Assembly: GCA_021781335.1 (NCBI GenBank)
Contig: JAJXXA010000069.1
Span: forward strand, 1 to 64,000
DNA: 64,000 nucleotides
Direction of reading: 5' to 3'
Source of the DNA: Actinomycetes bacterium
GTDB taxonomy: Bacteria; Actinomycetota; Acidimicrobiia; Acidimicrobiales; RAAP-2
Shown: positions 59,482-64,000 of the stretch, piece by piece
Layout: the number at the start of each line of letters is the position of its first letter
Position numbering within the stretch: the first letter of the stretch is position 1
Notes under the pieces: model-generated
Seen by the model: the letters and a program-made list of their open reading frames with translations, nothing else
What the model was told of the DNA's origin: nothing
The model's database searches: none
Position numbers and translations under genes: made by a program

Positions 59482-59567
59482 TGCTCTTCGTCTCCTCGTT
59501 TCTTACATTTTGCTCGGTGAAGCCCAGGGATGGCAAACTCACCCAGTGCGGGCAATGAACGAAACAG

Positions 59568-59573
59568 TAGAAT
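59568..59573 (+). promoter_or_regulatory. Candidate -10 box of greA-leuCD
   Basis: TAGAAT lies 30 nt before the greA ATG, leaving a short leader with GAGG just upstream of the start. No obvious -35. Confidence 0.35.
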
Positions 59574-59603
59574 TGGGACTTCTCTACTAGTTGAGGTCAC
59601 GCC

Positions 59604-60080
59604 ATGGCGAGCGAAATTCATCGCATCACCCAAGAGACGCTGGACAAGTTGCGTGCGGAGTACAAGCATTTGACGACCGTTGGTCGAACCGAGATCGCGC
59701 GCGTGATCGAAGCGGCCCGTCTTCTTGGTGACCTCAGCGAGAACGGCGACTACCACGCCGCGAAGGACGACCAGGGCAAGATGGAGGCTCGAATTCGCCA
59801 AATCGACAATGTGATCCGCAATCACGAGATCGTCGAGCGAGACGAGAACGCGGGAGCCGTCCAACACGCCAGCATCGTCCAAGTGGTCTACGAAGGCGAT
59901 GCGGAAGACGATTACCAGGAGTTCTTCATAGGCTCCATTGAGGAAAAGCCCGACGACGTCCTCGTCGCATCACCCACTTCACCCCTCGGATCTGCACTTT
60001 TAGGCAAGTCAGTCGGCGACGTCGTGAACTACGACGCGCCGTCGGGTGTCTTGCAGGTCAAGATCGTCGGGATCAGGTAG
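59604..60080 (+). CDS. greA: Transcription elongation factor GreA
   Basis: GreA rescues backtracked RNA polymerase. The N-terminal coiled coil with the acidic tip is clear: [21 protein letters not shown] and [18 protein letters not shown]. The C-terminal FKBP-like domain ends [20 protein letters not shown]. The 158-aa length is standard. It lies 2 nt upstream of leuC, an unusual neighbour, so leucine genes follow GreA expression here. Confidence 0.97.
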   Translation: MASEIHRITQETLDKLRAEYKHLTTVGRTEIARVIEAARLLGDLSENGDYHAAKDDQGKMEARIRQIDNVIRNHEIVERDENAGAVQHASIVQVVYEGDAEDDYQEFFIGSIEEKPDDVLVASPTSPLGSALLGKSVGDVVNYDAPSGVLQVKIVGIR

Positions 60081-60082
60081 CC

Positions 60083-61486
60083 GTGGCGCGCACGTTGTAC
60101 GAAAAGCTCTGGGATGAACACGTGGTGGCGTCTCCTGAAGGAGAGCCGACGCTGCTCTACATCGATCTGCATCTGGTGCACGAAGTGACCAGCCCCCAGG
60201 CCTTCGATGGCCTTCGGCTGAACGGCCGCACGGTGCGCCGTCCAGACCGCACGCTCGCCACCGCAGATCACAACGTGCCCACCGATCCCATCTCCACACC
60301 CGTAAAGGACCCCATCTCCAAACGTCAACTGGAGGCACTCGAGGAGAACTGCCACGAATTCGGCATCACCGTCTTTCCCCGGGGTCACGAGAACCAAGGT
60401 ATCGTCCACGTCATCGGCCCGGAATTGGGTGTCACGCAACCGGGTATGACCATTGTCTGTGGCGACTCGCACACCTCCACCCACGGTGCGTTCGGATCGC
60501 TGGCCTTTGGTATCGGTACGAGCGAGGTCGAACACGTTCTCGCGACCCAGACGCTCCCCCAGCAGAAGGCGAAGACCATGGCGATCACCGTCACCGGTCA
60601 GCCACCGTCTGGGGTCACCGCGAAGGACATCGTGCTCGCAATCGTCGCCAAGCTTGGCACCGGAGGTGGCGCAGGTTACGTGCTCGAGTACCGCGGCGAG
60701 GCCATCGAGCAACTCTCGATGGAAGGTCGGATGACCGTGTGCAATATGAGCATCGAAGCCGGAGCACGCGCCGGCCTGGTTGCGGTGGACGAGACGACCA
60801 TTGACTATCTTCGTGGGCGACCTGGAGTGCCATCAGGTGAAGAATTCGAACAATTGGCAGAGCGATGGCGGGGCTACATCAGTGACGCCGACGCCACCTT
60901 CGACGCAGAACTTGTACTCGACGCCTCGACGCTCGTCCCGTACCTGACGTGGGGCACCAACCCCGCCCAGGTAGTCGCACTCAGTGGTGTCGTCCCGTCG
61001 CCCGAGGATTTTGACGACCACGACCAGCGTGAAGCCGTCACCCGCTCACTCGCCTACATGGGACTCACCCCCGGCACACCGATGCGAGACATCCCGATTG
61101 ACATCGTGTTTCTCGGCTCGTGCACGAATTCGCGCATCGAAGACCTGCGCGCCGGCGCGCAGGTCGCACGCGGTCACCACGTTGCGGCGAACGTGCGTGC
61201 ACTTGTCGTACCCGGGTCGCATCGCGTGAAGCGACAGGCTGAAGAGGAGGGTCTCGACCAGATCTTCCTCGATGCGGGATTCGAGTGGCGCGAGCCCGGT
61301 TGCTCGATGTGTCTTGGAATGAACCCTGATCAACTGAGTGCCGGCCAGCGAAGTGCGTCGACGTCAAATCGCAATTTCGAAGGTCGTCAAGGTCGCGGCG
61401 GGCGCACCCATCTGGTTTCACCCGTCGTTGCGGTCGCGAGCGCTCTCCTCGGTCGCTTCGCCTCACCCGATGAGCTGGGCGCATGA
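60083..61486 (+). CDS. leuC: 3-isopropylmalate dehydratase large subunit
   Basis: The [4Fe-4S] catalytic subunit of isopropylmalate isomerase (467 aa). It has [33 protein letters not shown], and the cluster Cys residues in [19 protein letters not shown] and [13 protein letters not shown]. The GTG start has AGGT close upstream. It overlaps leuD by 4 nt (ATGA), so the two subunits are made together. The C-terminal [19 protein letters not shown] is complete. Confidence 0.96.
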   Translation: MARTLYEKLWDEHVVASPEGEPTLLYIDLHLVHEVTSPQAFDGLRLNGRTVRRPDRTLATADHNVPTDPISTPVKDPISKRQLEALEENCHEFGITVFPRGHENQGIVHVIGPELGVTQPGMTIVCGDSHTSTHGAFGSLAFGIGTSEVEHVLATQTLPQQKAKTMAITVTGQPPSGVTAKDIVLAIVAKLGTGGGAGYVLEYRGEAIEQLSMEGRMTVCNMSIEAGARAGLVAVDETTIDYLRGRPGVPSGEEFEQLAERWRGYISDADATFDAELVLDASTLVPYLTWGTNPAQVVALSGVVPSPEDFDDHDQREAVTRSLAYMGLTPGTPMRDIPIDIVFLGSCTNSRIEDLRAGAQVARGHHVAANVRALVVPGSHRVKRQAEEEGLDQIFLDAGFEWREPGCSMCLGMNPDQLSAGQRSASTSNRNFEGRQGRGGRTHLVSPVVAVASALLGRFASPDELGA

Positions 61487-62100
61487 GGGCGGTTCGCATC
61501 CTCGAAGGTCGCGCCGTCCCGCTCGAACGTTCCGACGTCGACACTGACCAGATAATCCCCTCGGACTGGCTCAAGCGCGTCGAGCGCACGGGCTTCGGTC
61601 GGGGTCTGTTCAGCGAGTGGCGCGATGATCCCGACTTCGTTCTCAACAACCAGAGCTACGTCGGTGCCACGATTCTCGTCGCGGGTCCACGCTTCGGCAC
61701 CGGTTCGTCGCGCGAACACGCCGTGTGGGCACTGATGGACTTCGGTTTCGAAGCGATCATCGCGCCGTCGTTCGGTGACATCTTTCGTAACAACGCTTCC
61801 AAGCAGGGTCTCGTCATTGTCCAGTTGCCCCACGAGGACGTGGAGGAACTGACACAGATCATCAAGCAGGCACCGAGTCGTCTGGTCATCGTGGACGTCG
61901 AGCACCTTCGCGTTGAAGTACCCGAGACAGGTTGGCAACGCGACTTCACGCTCGACGCCATGACCAGAGAACGACTGCTCAATGGCTGGGACGACATCGG
62001 GCTCACCCTGCGTCGAGAGGCGTCGATCACCGCTTACGAGCGCACGAGCCGCACTCCGTCACTCGTTGGAATCTTTGACGACAACGGGCACGCACGCTGA
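61483..62100 (+). CDS. leuD: 3-isopropylmalate dehydratase small subunit
   Basis: A 205-aa swivelling subunit that completes the LeuCD isomerase. It has [41 protein letters not shown], and [19 protein letters not shown]. Length and start are standard, with an ATGA overlap to leuC. It is the last gene of greA-leuC-leuD; 62101-62218 has no recognised element. Confidence 0.96.
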   Translation: MRAVRILEGRAVPLERSDVDTDQIIPSDWLKRVERTGFGRGLFSEWRDDPDFVLNNQSYVGATILVAGPRFGTGSSREHAVWALMDFGFEAIIAPSFGDIFRNNASKQGLVIVQLPHEDVEELTQIIKQAPSRLVIVDVEHLRVEVPETGWQRDFTLDAMTRERLLNGWDDIGLTLRREASITAYERTSRTPSLVGIFDDNGHAR

Positions 62101-62218
62101 TCCGAACTCGTCGGTGACGTCCGCTCATCGCAAGGACCCGAGTCTTCAACTCTCTGGCATCGATCGGTGACGCACTACAGCGATTCGGCGTCCGCGCGTC
62201 GCGTGCAAGACTCATGCG

Positions 62219-62686
62219 ATGCGCACTCGAGTCATGGCCACCATCGTGGGCATCGTCCTCGTCCTTGCCGCATTCCTGCTCGGTCACGAGTCATGGCCAC
62301 AGCGATCGACCACGGTGCCTCCTGCACCGACCGCTGCGATGACCGTGCCCGTGCTGGGAGAGAAATTCACGCTCTTGCCCTGCTCCCAAGCGAACACCTT
62401 GGGACTCGAAGGCTGCGCAGAACACCAGATCGTGGCACTTGACGCACAGATCAACAGCCTTCGACGGCGTGTGTACTCCTCGTTGACCTTCATCGGCGCG
62501 CGACGCAACTTCGTCAAGGGCGAAGTGCAGTGGACGAGTTACCGTTCGTCATTGTGTCTGAGCGAGTCGAGTGCGTACCAGGGCGGTTCCCTGGCTCCCG
62601 TGGCGTACGCCAACTGTCTGGTGAACAGCGACCGTCGTCACGTCTCGACGTTGCACCAGTTCGTCGAGGCACTCTCGCACCCCTAG
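62219..62686 (+). CDS. Exported LprI-like (DUF1311) protein
   Basis: A 155-aa protein with a signal/anchor helix (MATIVGIVLVLAAFLLGH) and a small helical domain with paired Cys: LLPCSQANTLGLEGCAEHQI, DAQINSLRRRVYSSL, WTSYRSSLCLSESSAYQGGS and YANCLVNSDRRHV. This spacing follows the LprI/DUF1311 family, some of which inhibit lysozyme. The role here is not known. It ends one base before the convergent Rieske oxygenase stop. Confidence 0.72.
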   Translation: MRTRVMATIVGIVLVLAAFLLGHESWPQRSTTVPPAPTAAMTVPVLGEKFTLLPCSQANTLGLEGCAEHQIVALDAQINSLRRRVYSSLTFIGARRNFVKGEVQWTSYRSSLCLSESSAYQGGSLAPVAYANCLVNSDRRHVSTLHQFVEALSHP

Positions 62687-62687
62687 A

Positions 62688-63719
62688 TCACTCGAGCGCC
62701 TGCGCCTCACGAACGTGCGCTACGAAATCGGCGAGTATTCTGCGCAGTTCGAGCGTGGTCTTGTCGGCTCGAGTATGGACTTCCTCGGTGAGGTCGAGTG
62801 GCAATTCCAGCACGTCGAAGCGAGATTGGAGTCGAAGGTCCTCTTCGACCACCGCCACCTCAAAGTCAATCGCCTCTCGCATCCTCTCTCTGGAACCACC
62901 AAGGTCATTGCGCCAAATGCTCGAATAGATGCGTACCGCGTCATCGTCGACGGGCGTCAAGAAGAACCCGATGACGTTGGTGCCACCCGCATCAAGAAAT
63001 TCAATGGCGAGCTCAAGATGAAACGGAGCCGTGTAGCGGTACGTCAGGCGTCGACGTTGTAGCAATGGACGGATACCCTGGGTGACCCCGGGGTCCTCGC
63101 GATTCGCGAATTCGTGCTCGTAGGTGGCGCTGAAGGTGTAACCGTCTCGCGTCACGCTGTACGAGGGGACTTCACGAGCCTCGCCGGCACCGAAGGTGCC
63201 AGCGTGCACGAAGGGGAAATGCGCCATGTCGAGGAAGTTGTCAGCCAAGAGTCCGGCACTCGCCCTCGTGAGCATCTCGGGCAGATCACCGCGCTCGAAC
63301 TGCGGGTCAAGAGCGGACGCGATCGAAGGCAGCGGCGTGCGGGCGGGCTCGGGCGAGATGAAGACCATGGCGTGAGACTCTGCAACGCCCGCGGGGCCGT
63401 CTAGGCGTGCACGAGACGGGAGCGTGGCCCCCGCGCCGAGTGCGGGGATCTCCACGCACGCACCATCTTCGTCAAAGACCCACCCGTGATAAGCGCAACG
63501 TAGCGCGGCCCCCTCACACGATCCGAGTGACAGCGGCGCAAAGCGATGCGGACAACGATCGCGGAACACTCTGACGTCACCGTTGTCGAGGCGATACGCC
63601 ACATAGTCCTCGCCCAAGAGACGAAAGGACCTCGGCACGTCGCTGACGTCGCTCGAGCGACACAGTGGATGCCAGGCGTGACGAAGTGAAGGATCGAGGT
63701 TCCCTAGCCCTGGCGACAT
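62688..63719 (-). CDS. Rieske non-heme iron oxygenase, VanA-like
   Basis: The oxygenase component of a Rieske monooxygenase or O-demethylase (343 aa). It has the Rieske ligands DRCPHRFAPLSLGSCEG and LRCAYHGWVFD, and the mononuclear iron motif NFLDMAHFPFVHAGTFG with two His. Length and N-terminus (LRHAWHPLCRSSDVSDVP) resemble vanillate O-demethylase VanA. A reductase partner is not in the window. ATG 63719 has TACATT 7 nt upstream; the track start adds 15 residues. Confidence 0.88.
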   Translation of the reverse strand: MSPGLGNLDPSLRHAWHPLCRSSDVSDVPRSFRLLGEDYVAYRLDNGDVRVFRDRCPHRFAPLSLGSCEGAALRCAYHGWVFDEDGACVEIPALGAGATLPSRARLDGPAGVAESHAMVFISPEPARTPLPSIASALDPQFERGDLPEMLTRASAGLLADNFLDMAHFPFVHAGTFGAGEAREVPSYSVTRDGYTFSATYEHEFANREDPGVTQGIRPLLQRRRLTYRYTAPFHLELAIEFLDAGGTNVIGFFLTPVDDDAVRIYSSIWRNDLGGSRERMREAIDFEVAVVEEDLRLQSRFDVLELPLDLTEEVHTRADKTTLELRRILADFVAHVREAQALE

Positions 63720-63726
63720 GGCCAAC

Positions 63727-63732
63727 AATGTA
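63727..63732 (-). promoter_or_regulatory. Leaderless -10 box of the Rieske oxygenase gene
   Basis: TACATT on the minus strand, 7 nt before ATG 63719. Confidence 0.4.
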
Positions 63733-63893
63733 GCCGAGACAATTCTTGCGGAGATTCGCTTCACACTGAGGTCACCACACCATTATGCGAGAACGCTCCG
63801 TCAGTGACCTTCTCCTCTGGCGCGCAGCGCTCAATGGTTCAATAATGTGTGGATCGAAGGGTAATCCATTCCAGTGCGAGAGCGAGGGCCGCG

Positions 63894-64000
63894 ATGTCCG
63901 ACTCCGAAGGTCCCGGTAGGGCAGGTCCTGCGAGCGCGGCTTCGCAACCCGTTGTGGGCACGTACCCCGCCGACTTGGAATGCGACGTCACAACGAGTAC
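63894..64000 (+). CDS. Start of an unidentified protein (partial, 5' end only)
   Basis: An open frame from ATG 63894 to the window end with GAGG 7 nt upstream: MSDSEGPGRAGPASAASQPV, then VGTYPADLECDVTTST. A low-complexity N-terminus followed by YPADLECDV faintly recalls the start of actinobacterial GNAT/acetate-CoA-ligase-like acetyltransferases (YPAHWExDV). Only 35 codons are visible, so this is a guess. TAATGT at 63844 could be its -10. Confidence 0.5.
   Translation, partial: MSDSEGPGRAGPASAASQPVVGTYPADLECDVTTS

Noticed and set aside
1-64000. tRNA, rRNA, insertion sequence, phage or defence genes
   Set aside because: I looked by eye for tRNA arms, transposase and toxin-antitoxin pairs and saw none I could support; a tRNA scan could still find one.

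Overview
The window reads as one continuous stretch of actinobacterial chromosome. It has high GC, many GTG and some TTG starts, and near-wall-to-wall genes. I see no insertion sequence, phage gene, CRISPR array, rRNA or tRNA. The gene set (MoeZ-like protein, LCP protein, split SUF genes with a Rieske ferredoxin, PduO-type adenosyltransferase, MetH, WbbL-like rhamnosyltransferase, several FadE-like dehydrogenases, Thr-rich envelope linkers) points to Actinomycetota. My best but unproven guess is class Acidimicrobiia or a close relative. I recognise families from sequence motifs only; no database search was run.

Layout. 1-5.3 kb, minus strand: secA-prfB-ftsE-ftsX (export, translation termination, division). 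5.6-8.1 kb: rhamnosyltransferase, rmlD and birA, divergent from a biotin-dependent acyl-CoA carboxylase alpha subunit, an M20 amidohydrolase and an ABM-domain protein. 11.4-21.7 kb: a methylmalonyl-CoA-mutase-type large subunit, two RDD membrane proteins, a rhodanese-ThiF protein, nitroreductase, leucyl aminopeptidase, cobalamin adenosyltransferase and metH. 21.8-29.9 kb: an exported dimethylformamidase-like protein, then lpd, E2 and a fused lipB-lipA gene, rnhA with an Rrf2 regulator, thiE and a hydrolase-fold protein. 30-41 kb: acyl-CoA dehydrogenase, MBL hydrolase and a two-part SUF region: sufC-sufS-sufU on plus, and sufB ... sufD-Rieske-sufC on minus. 41-50 kb: oligopeptidase B, flavin reductase, mutY, MaoC hydratase, acyl-CoA dehydrogenase, Ni/Co transporter and a CoA-ester lyase. 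50-55 kb: envelope genes (NlpC/P60, Lgt-like, CapA, phosphodiester glycosidase). 55-64 kb: acyl-CoA dehydrogenase, ilvE-leuB, greA-leuC-leuD, an LprI-like protein, a VanA-like Rieske oxygenase and the start of one more gene.

The genes fit an aerobic heterotroph that uses CoA-linked fatty or branched-chain acid oxidation. It appears to depend on cobalamin (MetH, mutase, adenosyltransferase, Ni/Co uptake), lipoate (E2 plus LipBA), biotin (BirA plus carboxylase) and Fe-S clusters (SUF, LipA, LeuC, MutY, Rieske proteins).

The most notable points are: (1) a lipB-lipA fusion next to its E2 substrate and lpd; (2) two different sufC genes in two oppositely oriented SUF clusters; (3) a repeated TANNNT-(6 to 9 nt)-start pattern, often TAGGCT, at about sixteen genes, implying widespread leaderless transcription; (4) an inverted repeat over the predicted birA -10 box; (5) two enzyme-family members that lack key residues (an alpha/beta hydrolase without its nucleophile and an Lgt-like protein without the usual His motifs). 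I did not find a clearly new multi-gene system such as a defence island.
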